Shown: positions 1 through 7,882, numbered from the stretch's first letter. The stretch is DNA of 59,279 bases from JAJPHU01 sp035553375 (GCA_035553375.1 DATNCY010000251.1:1-59279); one strand, 5' to 3'. The notes: generated by a model not told the origin, from the letters alone. Made by a program: numbers and translations.

Positions 1-1049
1 TTCGCCACGAGTTTCTCGGCCTTGACGAAAACTTGCGCCTTCGTGAACAGCTGACGCACGCGTTCGAGAGTGGGTCCGGCGAGCCGAGCCGGATTCTCCG
101 TGCCGCCCGGCTCGCGGTAACTATCAGTAGGTCCGGCGAGCCGAGCCGGACTCTCCGTGACGCTCGGCTCGCGGCACCTACCATTCGACGCGCTGGCGTC
201 CTTGTCCGTGCCGCGTTGCAACAGCGCCAACAATTCCTCGCGTTCGGCGGGCGTCGATCCTTCCAGGGCCAGCGCCAAAAGCAACGTCGGCCGCGCCGCC
301 AGCACATCCTGACCGGCGATCAGCTTATTATCGCTATCGCCATCCCAATCCTTCAAGTCATTGAGAATCTGGAAGGCGACGCCGAGATTCTTGCTGAAAT
401 CGGCGACGGTTTTTTCGTAAGCATCGGCCGGCCCTGCCAAACGCAATCCGGCGTACAGTGCCGCCTCGAAAGCGGGTGCCGTCTTGAGGGCGTAAATCTT
501 CAGCGCATCAAGGGCGGTCAGCGTTTTATCGCCGGCGTCGCGCCAGAGCAATTCGGCTCCCTGGCCCTCCGATAATTTCAGATGAGCATCCGACATTCGG
601 TTCAGAATGTCGGCGGCGCAATCACCGCCTAACTCTTTGCGATCGCGGCTGACCAGGCGATAGCCCAGACCAAGGAGGTAATCGCCGATGTTGATTGCCG
701 TCCCGACACCGTACTGGCGATGCAGGGTAGTGCGGCCATAGCGGAAGGTATCGTCATCCTCAATGTCGTCGTGAACGAGCGATGCCTTGTGGAACGCTTC
801 GATGGCCAGCGCCGTGCGTCGTACACCGTCAGGCGGCGCGCAGCCCTCAACAGAGAGCGTGCCGGCTCCGCCCTTGAGGGCGTCATACGCGGCGAGCGTG
901 ATGAACGGCCGCGAACGCTTACCACCTTGCCCCAACCAGTCGTAGGCGATGGCCTCATGCTGCGCCAGCGGATCACCGCGCGTTTCTCCCCTCTCCCCTG
1001 TACTCGGGGGAGAGGGGAGCGGAACTGCGGATGCGCGGAGCCAAGCGAC
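1..1049 (-). CDS. Polyprenyl (isoprenyl) diphosphate synthase part, runs off the window edge
   Basis: This frame is open from an in-frame stop at 1050-1052 down to base 1 and has no usable start of its own. It reads as a trans-isoprenyl diphosphate synthase: GQGGKRSRP near the start, a first Asp-rich motif LVHDDIEDDDTF, YGVGTAINIGDYLLG, and a second Asp-rich motif in variant form, ILNDLKDWDGD. Such enzymes condense allylic diphosphates with IPP, giving FPP, GGPP or longer chains. It lies in the +1 frame relative to the DUF116 gene just upstream, and the switch falls inside a C/G-run palindrome at 986-1019. Removing one base there joins both into one fusion protein. Near the window edge two 19-codon repeats are inserted in frame (73-183). 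Being downstream of a squalene-hopene cyclase suggests a hopanoid or isoprenoid role. The family is clear; whether the gene is intact is not. Confidence 0.85.
73..183. repeat. Two tandem 57-bp repeat units inside the polyprenyl synthetase gene
   Basis: Units begin at 73 and 130, each starting GGTCCGGCGAGCCGAGCCGG and ending near CGGCTCGCGG. Each holds internal arms GCGAGCC/GGCTCGC. On the minus strand each encodes 19 residues of the form REPxxTExPARLAGPT, so the reading frame is preserved. The segment is absent from normal isoprenyl synthases and lies in the C-terminal helical part. Confidence 0.8.
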
Positions 1050-1779
1050 TCAATTCCGGCTCCTCACATATCTGATGCGCCAGGCGTAACAGATGCACGA
1101 ATGTTTTCGTCCGTGTCGCCGGCGGCGGCGTCTTCAACTCGATTAGCTGCGAAACCCAATCGTCATCGACCGAGGTGCTTTTGCAATTGCTCGACAGAAG
1201 CGGTGCGGCCACGCAGGGAATGCCGGCCAGCAAAATCTTATCGATGGCCTTTTCCAGCACGTTCAGGCAAGCGACGCCGACGATTGCATCGACGTGACCG
1301 CTGACGATGATTTTGAGGACAATGGGCGTCCCTTCGGAGACAAGCACCTTGTAGCCGAGATCCTCCGCCTTGGTCTTGAAGTCGGCGACGGAGCAGGCTC
1401 CGCATTTGCGACAATCCAGACCGAATTCATCGTAATCGGCTGGACAGCCTTCGGCGTGCTTCAGACAGTGAGGCAGCAGCAGCAGGCGGCGCTTAAAATC
1501 GGTGGCCTGCACCTGTTCGCGCCAAAACTCGTTGGCGATACACACCATCGCGAAGCCGAGATATTGCTCGCCCAGGCCCATGCCGCGCAGCAAATCCTCG
1601 CTCATCTTCTGCAAATCTGGTTTGGCCAATGGCCGGGCGCGGTCGAGCGTCTGGCCAACGCGGGCCGCCTCGGCGCGCACGCGATCGCGCATCTCGCGCG
1701 TCTCCGGTACGAGCTTGAGATGGGCGGTGCTGGGCCGTTTGTCTTTTTTCTCGGCCTGGGGTTCGGTAGCGATGGCCAC
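973..1779 (-). CDS. DUF116 Cys-rich protein, N-terminal half of a frame-broken DUF116/polyprenyl synthetase fusion
   Basis: A 268-residue frame with a DUF116-type Cys-rich core: Cys at about residues 105, 112, 123, 126 and 129 (CLKHAEGC ... CRKCGAC), followed by an alpha/beta region with repeated hydrophobic strands (VLKIIVSGHVDAIVGVACLNVLEKA). DUF116 has no assigned reaction; the Cys spacing suggests a metal or Fe-S site. The last 20 or so residues are encoded by an inserted palindrome, and the stop comes right after it. The polyprenyl synthetase continues in the next frame, so the natural product is probably one DUF116-synthase protein. It starts 208 bp after the squalene-hopene cyclase stop, same strand, probably co-transcribed. 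DUF116 identity is by Cys pattern and memory, fairly sure. Confidence 0.8.
   Translation of the reverse strand: MAIATEPQAEKKDKRPSTAHLKLVPETREMRDRVRAEAARVGQTLDRARPLAKPDLQKMSEDLLRGMGLGEQYLGFAMVCIANEFWREQVQATDFKRRLLLLPHCLKHAEGCPADYDEFGLDCRKCGACSVADFKTKAEDLGYKVLVSEGTPIVLKIIVSGHVDAIVGVACLNVLEKAIDKILLAGIPCVAAPLLSSNCKSTSVDDDWVSQLIELKTPPPATRTKTFVHLLRLAHQICEEPELSRLAPRIRSSAPLSPEYRGEGRNAR
986..1019. repeat. 34-bp palindrome (CTCCCCTCTCCCC arms) at the DUF116/synthetase junction
   Basis: Perfect 13-bp arms CTCCCCTCTCCCC (986-998) and GGGGAGAGGGGAG (1007-1019) flank the loop TGTACTCG. The same element occurs as both arms of a larger inverted repeat at 35184-35284. There the homologous G/C run is four bases long in one arm and five in the other. 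Here it is five, giving 34 bp; four would give 33 bp and restore the frame. Confidence 0.9.
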
Positions 1780-1986
1780 AGTGAGTCCTCAGGAGAGCCG
1801 GTCGGGGTGAGTCAACAAATCGCGGTGGGAGAGTTTCGCGCGGGCGGTCCCAGGAAGATTATCGGGGATAACGGCGTGAAAAACCAGAGCCAGGATCATT
1901 AAATCCAGATGATAGAGCCGCCAGCCCGTTGTCCCGTTTGAGATAGACGAAGCGTGCCGTCGCCTTATTCGCGCCCGATCCTCTGG

Positions 1987-3741
1987 TTAGCGACGCGCTC
2001 GGCCGAGGGCGGCCACGCTGAAAATGATCGGATACAGCTTCTCGAAATACCACAGTTTGGCGAAGTAGAAGCCAATCGGCGTCGGTTGTTGCAACCCGCC
2101 CGCTTCGATTCGCGCGACCAACCAGACCAGCCCTCGTTCAACAGCCGCCTTCGCTTGCGGCCCGGCATCGAGCAGCACTTCCACCGCCAGGGCGGTTTCT
2201 TCGATGCTCGATGGCGTGTTTGCTGCCCCGCCCCAACCACCGTCGGCATTCTGCACGGCGAGCAGCCAGCCGATACCACGCTGCGCGGGTTCACTGTCCA
2301 TCATTTCCAAATCGCGGTAAGCGGCCAGCACGCGGGCGGTGCCGTAGGTGGGATTCTCGTCATCGGGGGCATGTTGATTGCCAAACCACAAGGGAAGCCA
2401 AGAGCCATCGACACGCTGGGAACGAGCAAGGTAGGCGAAACCACGAGAGACGGCCTTCCCGTAAAGTTGCTCGAAGGCGGCTCGGTTGTTTCCACCAAGC
2501 CGCCAGAAAGCTCGAATGGCATGGGCAGTCAGGTCGGTCCCGCTGCGATCAAACGGCAGTCTTCCCCAGCCGCGACAGAAAGTAGGCCAACCGCCATCTC
2601 CGTTCTGCAAACCGAGCAACCAATTGCGAGCGTGCCCCCACCGATGCCAAAGAGGTGAATGGGACAGCGCAAGGATCGCTCCTGGCGTGTCATCCGCATC
2701 TGGTACTCCCCCCGGCAACGGTGTCCACGCCCATCCTCCAGGAGCCGCTCCCGTATAGGGGTGCCGGTCGCTGAACTGCTGTTTCTGAAGCCACTCCTCC
2801 ACCGACGACCAGCGATCAAGCTGCTCCAACTCGCCCGCCGTCGCCAGCGCGTTAATGGACAGCGTCGTCACCCACGTCGCCAGGTTCGTATCAATCGGCC
2901 AACTGCCATCGGGCCGCACGGAGTTGACCAAAAACTCGACACATTTGCCCACAACCGGATGATCGGCACGGCCAATGCTCGCCAGCCCCATCGTGACAAA
3001 GCTGGTCAGAGGCGCGGCTTCGAGAAAGCCGCCGCTGGATGGCTGAATCTTCTGCAATACCCGCAAACTCTTGCCGATCGCCATGCGCCGTCCGAAGCGC
3101 GTCAATGGATTCCACGGTGGCCGATGATGATACACCGCTTGCCCAATCGCGATGAGCGCCGGCAGAGCATAACTGACCACGGGGATGCGCAGGAAGCGAA
3201 ACCACGATTGCGGAAAGCACGCCAACTCGAACGGCAGCGATGGCACTTCACGCCATGAAACAAGTCCGGCCAGCGCGCTCGTCATCAGAATCGGCACGGA
3301 GAAAGTGCGGTCCTTGCCATAGCGTGCGCGCACCGCTTCCGCCAATTCCTCCGGCGTCTTGCCGTGATGGGCATGCAACCATTCCTCGCAACGCCGCAGC
3401 GTGGCATCGTGTGCCGCAGCCGATGCGGTCAGATGAAACGCGGCGCGGCAAAGCATGGTTGTCGAAATGTTACTGAAACTCTTGACCGTATCGCCCCAGC
3501 CGCCATCGGCATTTTGGTTCATGGCGAGCCAGTTCAACCCGCCGGCGATAAGGGTATCGAACGAACCGTGTGCCTTGGTCGCTTTCTGGACCAGAGCCAA
3601 GGCGCTAACGGTGGTGGCGGTGGACAATGCGGAGGTAGACAGTTCGCCAACCCAATGGCCTTCGGACGTGCGTTCGGCGAGGAGGGCGGCGAGGGCGGTT
3701 TGGTAGGCCGTTTCCAGACGACTCATATCAGCGTGGTTCAT
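1987..3741 (-). CDS. shc: Squalene-hopene cyclase family protein
   Basis: A class II triterpene cyclase of 584 residues, which cyclises squalene to hopene or related polycycles at the membrane. It shows repeated QW-type motifs (NADGGWGDT, RPDGSWPI, NGDGGWPTF, RVDGSWLPLW, NADGGWGG) and the catalytic acid motif as DADDT at about residues 348-352, where bacterial enzymes usually have DxDDTA. Length is slightly below the usual 620-650. I chose the ATG at 3741 because GGGAGAG lies about 9 bp upstream; a GTG at 3774 would add 11 residues. It is followed on the same strand by the DUF116/polyprenyl synthetase gene, giving a small isoprenoid operon. The product could be a hopanoid or another polycyclic triterpene; the family call is firm. 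Confidence 0.93.
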   Translation of the reverse strand: MNHADMSRLETAYQTALAALLAERTSEGHWVGELSTSALSTATTVSALALVQKATKAHGSFDTLIAGGLNWLAMNQNADGGWGDTVKSFSNISTTMLCRAAFHLTASAAAHDATLRRCEEWLHAHHGKTPEELAEAVRARYGKDRTFSVPILMTSALAGLVSWREVPSLPFELACFPQSWFRFLRIPVVSYALPALIAIGQAVYHHRPPWNPLTRFGRRMAIGKSLRVLQKIQPSSGGFLEAAPLTSFVTMGLASIGRADHPVVGKCVEFLVNSVRPDGSWPIDTNLATWVTTLSINALATAGELEQLDRWSSVEEWLQKQQFSDRHPYTGAAPGGWAWTPLPGGVPDADDTPGAILALSHSPLWHRWGHARNWLLGLQNGDGGWPTFCRGWGRLPFDRSGTDLTAHAIRAFWRLGGNNRAAFEQLYGKAVSRGFAYLARSQRVDGSWLPLWFGNQHAPDDENPTYGTARVLAAYRDLEMMDSEPAQRGIGWLLAVQNADGGWGGAANTPSSIEETALAVEVLLDAGPQAKAAVERGLVWLVARIEAGGLQQPTPIGFYFAKLWYFEKLYPIIFSVAALGRARR

Positions 3742-3829
3742 CAGCCGGAGTCTCTCCCAAGACAGTAGCCGCACTCATTTCCGGCAAATACCCATACCGC
3801 TACACCCCTCAGCTTACCAAGTTTGTACT

Positions 3830-3857
3830 TTGGCTCCCCCGGCCTGCTGGGTATAAT
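3830..3857 (+). promoter_or_regulatory. Candidate sigma-70 promoter for the small protein/HNH pair
   Basis: TTGGCT (3830-3835), 16-bp spacer, TATAAT (3852-3857), about 58 bp before the start of the downstream gene. The -10 box is perfect and the -35 box is weak. Confidence 0.45.
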
Positions 3858-3914
3858 ACCCAGGTTGGGCCTATAAATCACAAACCGTTAAAACGAGAAG
3901 GAGCGGTGTTCGCG

Positions 3915-4136
3915 ATGAGTCTCATCCAAGCCCCTCTCGAACTTGTTGAAGCTATCGCCGCTCTTCGCCTTCCGTCGAAGACTGATCGGCGTTTACAGAA
4001 ACTTATGGATCGTAACACGAACGGCCTACTGACCGAAACCGAGCGTGAGGATCTGGAAGCGTTGGTTGAGATGAGCGAAAGTATCTCGCTTCTGCGTGCC
4101 AAGGCGCTTCACTTGTTGGGACGGAACCCCACATGA
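3915..4136 (+). CDS. Small helical protein preceding an HNH nuclease
   Basis: A 73-residue charged protein rich in Leu, Glu and Arg, predicted mainly helical, with no signal peptide and no motif I recognise (KTDRRLQKLMDRNTNGLLTE, then EREDLEALVEMSES). I place the start at the ATG at 3915, 11 bp after AAGGAG; a GTG at 3906 is too close to that site. Its stop overlaps the start of the HNH gene (ATGA at 4133-4136), so the two are translationally coupled. I recall short helical proteins ahead of HNH genes in other bacteria, where the nuclease may be moved with a partner, but the role is unknown. It could be an accessory subunit, inhibitor or antitoxin-like partner. Confidence 0.75.
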   Translation: MSLIQAPLELVEAIAALRLPSKTDRRLQKLMDRNTNGLLTETEREDLEALVEMSESISLLRAKALHLLGRNPT

Positions 4137-4564
4137 CATGGACAGAGACTGTCAGGCTGGTGAAAGCTCGTGCCGGACAAAGGTGCGAATATTGCCGGAT
4201 GCACCAGTCACTTCAAGGAGCAACCTTTCACATCGAACACACCCTTCCCGCTTCGCGGGGTGGGGCGGATGATCTGGACAATTTGGCTCTGGCTTGTCCA
4301 AACTGTAATCTCCATAAGGCGGATCGAATAGAGACGGCCGACCCCGATTCCAATGTAGAGGTGCGGCTGTTTAACCCGCGTATCGATTGCTGGCTTGAGC
4401 ATTTCCGTTGGGACGGCTATCGAATCATCGGCTTAACGGCGATCGGGCGTGGGACTATATTCGCTCTCCAGTTCAATCATCCGCGTCGGCTACTTATCCG
4501 CCAGGCAGAAGAACTGTTTGGGATGTTTCCTCCCGCCGACACATTCGGTGAACGAGAGACTTAA
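4133..4564 (+). CDS. HNH endonuclease
   Basis: A 143-residue HNH/McrA-like nuclease. The core is CEYC, then FHIEHTLPASRGGADDLDNLALACPNCNLHKADR: two CxxC zinc knuckles around a beta-beta-alpha metal fold with the H-N-H residues. HNH proteins of this size nick or cut DNA. A C-terminal part of about 75 residues (VEVRLFNPRIDCWLEHFRWD) is also common in short HNH proteins of this type. It overlaps the upstream small gene by 4 bp and meets the ferredoxin gene tail to tail with interleaved stop codons (4561-4564), leaving no room for a terminator. Target unknown; restriction, homing or repair are possible. Family call is firm. Confidence 0.9.
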   Translation: MTWTETVRLVKARAGQRCEYCRMHQSLQGATFHIEHTLPASRGGADDLDNLALACPNCNLHKADRIETADPDSNVEVRLFNPRIDCWLEHFRWDGYRIIGLTAIGRGTIFALQFNHPRRLLIRQAEELFGMFPPADTFGERET

Positions 4565-5592
4565 ATCTCCAAATCATCCAGCGCGTCCATCAGCTTATCG
4601 AGATCGTCCTTCGGCTCTTGCGGCTTCTCGGCCTGCCGTTTGGGAATACCCACCAGCATCCCAACGGCTCCCCGACCGTCGGCCACCAATTCACGGTCGC
4701 GCTCCTGCGCGGCGATGGCCAACGCATCGCCGCCGCCGAATAGCTTGCTCAGGTCGATCTTCAATCCACTGATGTTGCCGACCGGCGCGCCGGCGATGGC
4801 CGGCGTCTTGTAATCGGGAAACATGATGGCCTGCTCCGGACAAACGCGGCTGCACGCCGGACAACCGCGTTTGCAGTTGTCCTGATTCTCGACAAGCAGA
4901 CGATCGAGCTTGTCCACGCCGTAGACGCCGAACAGACAGAAATCGAGGCACTCCATGCAATTCGTGCAGCGACTGTAATCAATCACCGGATACCAACGGC
5001 GATCCGGCTGCTTCAGCAATTGCTCGGACGGAAACGCCGGCTGTGGTTTCGCCGGCTCTTCGTCGCGGAGATAACGGCCCAGTTGTACCACGGTCGGATT
5101 GCCTTGCACCCAGGTCTTCAGCTGCGCCTCACGCCGTTCGCGGCACTCGGCCGCAATGCGGCGCACTTCCGCCACATAGGTTTCGTAATTATTGTGATCG
5201 CGCAGATCCAAACAGTAGATATGCCGATCCGGGACATCGACGGCACCAATGCCCTTGGGCGGTTCCGGTTCGCCACCTTCCTCGTCTTCATCGATTTCCG
5301 CCGGCGCGGTGATCTTGTTTTCGCCGTAAAGCCCTTTGATGCCGTCGCGATCGAGCAGCCAGAAGGCGGCACGCGGAAACATCCACGCCAGTACTACCAT
5401 GTCGCCCTGGATCGATTCGAGAAACATCCGGCCGGTGTGTTCCTTATCGAGATCGTACAGATAGGGCACGATGGACACATCGAGTCCCGGCTCCATGATG
5501 AGCGCGGCCACGATGCTCTCTTCCAGGGCGCGGCGCGTGGGGTTTTTGCCCTGCGACTGCGACAGAACGACCGTCAAGCGTTGGCGGCTCAT
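4561..5592 (-). CDS. Two-cluster [4Fe-4S] ferredoxin-like protein with an unassigned N-terminal domain
   Basis: A 343-residue protein. Residues 1-95 form a predicted alpha/beta domain (LTVVLSQSQG at the start, then DMVVLAWMFPRAAFWLLDRD) that I cannot assign. An acidic linker follows at 100-112. Two ferredoxin clusters sit at Cys 209/212/215/219 (CX2CX2CX3C) and Cys 240/244/247/251 (CX3CX2CX3CP). The Lys/Asp-rich tail is probably disordered. No signal peptide, so cytoplasmic. It starts 9 bp after a GcvH-like gene and, with the radical SAM gene upstream, forms a three-gene set. A likely role is electron supply, or an Fe-S platform, for the radical SAM step. The ferredoxin part is certain; the function of the front domain is open. 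Confidence 0.88.
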   Translation of the reverse strand: MSRQRLTVVLSQSQGKNPTRRALEESIVAALIMEPGLDVSIVPYLYDLDKEHTGRMFLESIQGDMVVLAWMFPRAAFWLLDRDGIKGLYGENKITAPAEIDEDEEGGEPEPPKGIGAVDVPDRHIYCLDLRDHNNYETYVAEVRRIAAECRERREAQLKTWVQGNPTVVQLGRYLRDEEPAKPQPAFPSEQLLKQPDRRWYPVIDYSRCTNCMECLDFCLFGVYGVDKLDRLLVENQDNCKRGCPACSRVCPEQAIMFPDYKTPAIAGAPVGNISGLKIDLSKLFGGGDALAIAAQERDRELVADGRGAVGMLVGIPKRQAEKPQEPKDDLDKLMDALDDLEI

Positions 5593-5601
5593 GATGGCAA
5601 C

Positions 5602-6063
5602 TCATTCCTCAGTGTTGATCTTGCCCTTGATCAGACGTTGGGTTTTTTCCCAATTGTCCGATAGAAATTGTTCGTATTCTTCCACGCTCCACAGCGTCTC
5701 ACCGGCGCATTCCATGTCAAAAAGCCAGCCGGCCCCGTATCCATCCACGTTGATCCCCGAAGGATCTTTCAGTAACTCCGGGTTGAACGCAACGATGGTC
5801 CCGGCCAAGGGTGCGAACAGGTCCGAGACGGCCTTGGAGGTTTCAATGTGGCCGATCTGCTGAAGCAACTCGATACGATCGCCGGCGTTCACCTGCCAGT
5901 CGAGAAAATACACATCCTGCATTAGCCGGATGGCGTAGGACGTGAAACCAAAGCGTCCGCGGCCTCCGTCGGGACGGCACCACATATGATTGCGCGCGTA
6001 GCGCAAGCCGCCCGGCAGGACGGCCGGGAACTTGCCCATCAAGAAAGTGCGTTCATCGGGCAT
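5602..6063 (-). CDS. GcvH-like lipoyl carrier protein
   Basis: A 153-residue protein of the glycine cleavage H / lipoyl-domain type. The hairpin motif IETSKAVSDLFAPLAGTI carries Lys77 where GcvH is lipoylated (usual form VESVKAASDIYAPVSG), and FGFTSYAIRLMQDV precedes it as in GcvH. It is longer than a usual GcvH (about 130) because of an N-terminal extension (PDERTFLMGKFPAVLPGGLRYARNHMW). No gcvT or gcvP is nearby. Instead it sits between a radical SAM gene and a ferredoxin gene, which suggests the lipoyl arm serves a different process, as in the lipoate-binding carriers of sulfur-transfer (sHdr/LbpA) systems. That role is inference; a plain GcvH encoded apart from gcvTP is the main alternative. 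Confidence 0.85.
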   Translation of the reverse strand: MPDERTFLMGKFPAVLPGGLRYARNHMWCRPDGGRGRFGFTSYAIRLMQDVYFLDWQVNAGDRIELLQQIGHIETSKAVSDLFAPLAGTIVAFNPELLKDPSGINVDGYGAGWLFDMECAGETLWSVEEYEQFLSDNWEKTQRLIKGKINTEE

Positions 6064-6079
6064 GGTACACTCCAGAAAC

Positions 6080-6214
6080 TAACCACAGAGGCACAGAGAC
6101 ACAGAGAAGACTGAAGATAGAAGGAGAAGAATCATAATGGCGATTCCGCTCAACGAGCGTGAATTTTCTCCTTCATTCTTCCTTGCTTTCCTCTTCTCTG
6201 TGCCTCTGTGGTTA
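6080..6214. repeat. Inverted-repeat element between radical SAM and gcvH-like genes
   Basis: The left arm (6080-6110, TAACCACAGAGGCACAGAG then ACACAGAGAAGA) is complementary to the right arm (about 6193-6214, CTTCTCTGTGCCTCTGTGG then TTA). The inner sequence is also partly complementary (GAAGGAGAAG / CTCCTTC). It fills nearly the whole 164-bp gap between two minus-strand genes. No T-run follows it, so it is not a typical intrinsic terminator. Confidence 0.85.
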
Positions 6215-6227
6215 GATCTTTTTTCAC

Positions 6228-7547
6228 TCAAGTGTAGCGTGTGCCGCGATGTTGGGGATCGAAGAACACCGGCAACAGACGATCCGCCTGCAATAGCCCA
6301 TCGCGCGTCAACTCAACTCCATCGGCCGTGCGTGTCAGGAAGCCGTCCCGCTCTAGCTGCGCGAAGCCATCCTTGAAGGTGTCCAGAATATCCGCTCCGA
6401 ACTTGCGTTGGAAGTAGCCTTTTTCCAGCCGTCCGGTTTTGAATTGCAAGATCATCTCGCGGATGAGGCGGTAACGCGGCTCGACCGGCAGCGCTCGGCC
6501 CAGCGGCAATTCATCGCGCTGGAGCATTTCAACGTATTGCTCCCAGGTATCGACGTTCTGCAAATGTACGCCGTGAACGTGGCCGAACGAAGCGACGCCG
6601 GTGCCGAACATGTCGGCCCCATGCCACAGAGCATCACGATAGACGAAATGCGTGCGGCTGCGATCCTTGACCAGTGTATACGCGCTCGATACCTCGTAGC
6701 CGGCCGCGATCATCGTATCGAAGGCGTAGCTGACCCAGTCGCGTTTCGTCGGCCAATCGGCGATGCTCATCGGCTCATCCTGCCCGATCAACTTCAGTTC
6801 CTTCGAGAACGTCGTGTTATAGGGCAGTTCCATCTGATAGATGGTGACGCTATCCGGCGACAGGGCGAGCGTCTTGGCCACACACTGCTTCCAGTTATCC
6901 CAACTTTCGCCGACCATGCCGGCGATGAGGTCGATGTTGATTTGCTCGAAACCGAGATCGCGCGCCCAACCGTAGGCGCGATGAATCTCCTCTTCGAGAT
7001 GCGCCCGGCCATTGAATTCGAGAATCTTGGCGTCGAAATTCTCGACGCCGAGGCTCAGCCGCGTCACACCGAGTTCGCGCAGCGCTTCGAGCTTGTGCTG
7101 CTGCAACGTGCCCGGCTCGCATTCGAATGTCACTTCTTCGGCACCCGTCCAGGGCAGCACTTCTTGCAGTCGTTGCATGAGACTGCGTAGCTGCGCCGCG
7201 CTCAGATACGAAGGTGTGCCGCCGCCAAAATAGACGTAGTTGAGTGGCCGGCCGCCGATGAGCGGCACCCGGCTGTAGAGAGAGACTTCCTTGACCAGGG
7301 CATCGATGTAGGTTTCGACATCACGGGCGTTCTTGTCGGTGTAGACGCGAAAATAGCAGAATTTGCAGCGTTTGCGACAAAACGGAATGTGCAAATACAA
7401 TCCCAGCGGCGTACCCGGTTCAGGCGTCGCGTTCAGAGCTGCGTGCGCGGCGGGCAGGTGAGTGGGTTTCCAAAAGGAGAACGGCGGGTAATTGGCGACG
7501 AAGTAATTGCCGAGACCGGTCTTTTCTTGCTGTGCTGCTTCAGTCAT
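6228..7547 (-). CDS. HemN/HemW-like radical SAM protein
   Basis: A 439-residue radical SAM enzyme of the coproporphyrinogen-III-oxidase-like family. The LYLHIPFCRKRCKFCYF segment places Cys57, 61 and 64 in CX3CX2C for the SAM-binding [4Fe-4S] cluster, followed by the SAM-binding YVYFGGGTPSYL. A conserved central TIM-barrel part (NIDLIAGMVGES, MELPYNTTFSKEL) and a winged-helix-like C-terminus resemble HemN/HemW. The extra Cys after CxxC found in true HemN is Phe here, and no heme genes are nearby, so oxygen-independent CPO activity is doubtful. Relatives include HemW (heme chaperone), HutW/ChuW (heme opening) and radical methylases. It leads a set with a lipoyl-carrier-like protein and a two-cluster ferredoxin. 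Family firm, substrate unknown. Confidence 0.88.
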   Translation of the reverse strand: MTEAAQQEKTGLGNYFVANYPPFSFWKPTHLPAAHAALNATPEPGTPLGLYLHIPFCRKRCKFCYFRVYTDKNARDVETYIDALVKEVSLYSRVPLIGGRPLNYVYFGGGTPSYLSAAQLRSLMQRLQEVLPWTGAEEVTFECEPGTLQQHKLEALRELGVTRLSLGVENFDAKILEFNGRAHLEEEIHRAYGWARDLGFEQINIDLIAGMVGESWDNWKQCVAKTLALSPDSVTIYQMELPYNTTFSKELKLIGQDEPMSIADWPTKRDWVSYAFDTMIAAGYEVSSAYTLVKDRSRTHFVYRDALWHGADMFGTGVASFGHVHGVHLQNVDTWEQYVEMLQRDELPLGRALPVEPRYRLIREMILQFKTGRLEKGYFQRKFGADILDTFKDGFAQLERDGFLTRTADGVELTRDGLLQADRLLPVFFDPQHRGTRYT

Positions 7548-7882
7548 GGAGATCCCCGAGGCAAGGCGGGCGGATGGCGGGCATCGCGAGCTATGCTATT
7601 CATCGTACCTGCTGCATTCGAGGAAGCAAGCCTGCGATTGTCCGCTCGTCAACCTCCCATCGCGGCACGACCACCGGTCGCCATTTCAGATGCGCCAGCG
7701 CTCAAAAACCTTTCACCACGGAAAGCACGGAAAACACGGAAAAATACAAAAACAATAACACAACTACGGATGCCAATATAATTGTCGTAATGCACCATTT
7801 CTTATCTTGTCTTCTTTGTATTTTTTCCGTGTTTTCCGTGCTTTCCGTGGTGAAAGGTTTTTCTTTATTGTAGCCGAGCGCG
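7548..7882. other. 335-bp gap between yqgE and the radical SAM gene
   Basis: The first 156 bases (7548-7703) show no motif I can support beyond being the probable leader of the radical SAM gene. The rest is filled by the inverted repeat at 7704-7864. Short open frames here are arms of the repeat and are not genes. Confidence 0.6.
7704..7864. repeat. Long inverted repeat, arms AAAAACCTTTCACCACGGAA
   Basis: The left arm runs from AAAAACCTTTCACCACGGAA through GCACGGAAAACACGGAAAAA, and the right arm is its near-perfect complement ending GGTGAAAGGTTTTT. The centre is A/T-rich, about 60 bp (AAACAATAACACAACTACGG). It lies between two minus-strand genes. It contains a TTTCCGTG-type short period and resembles the element at 6080-6214 in size and placement but not in sequence. 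Confidence 0.88.

Noticed and set aside
629..976. 115-codon minus-strand frame at the synthetase gene
   Set aside because: It is out of frame with the clear isoprenyl synthase motifs read in the same region.
6080..7864. Inverted repeats as insertion-sequence ends
   Set aside because: Inner DNA is too short for a transposase and no target-site duplications were seen; at most non-autonomous elements.
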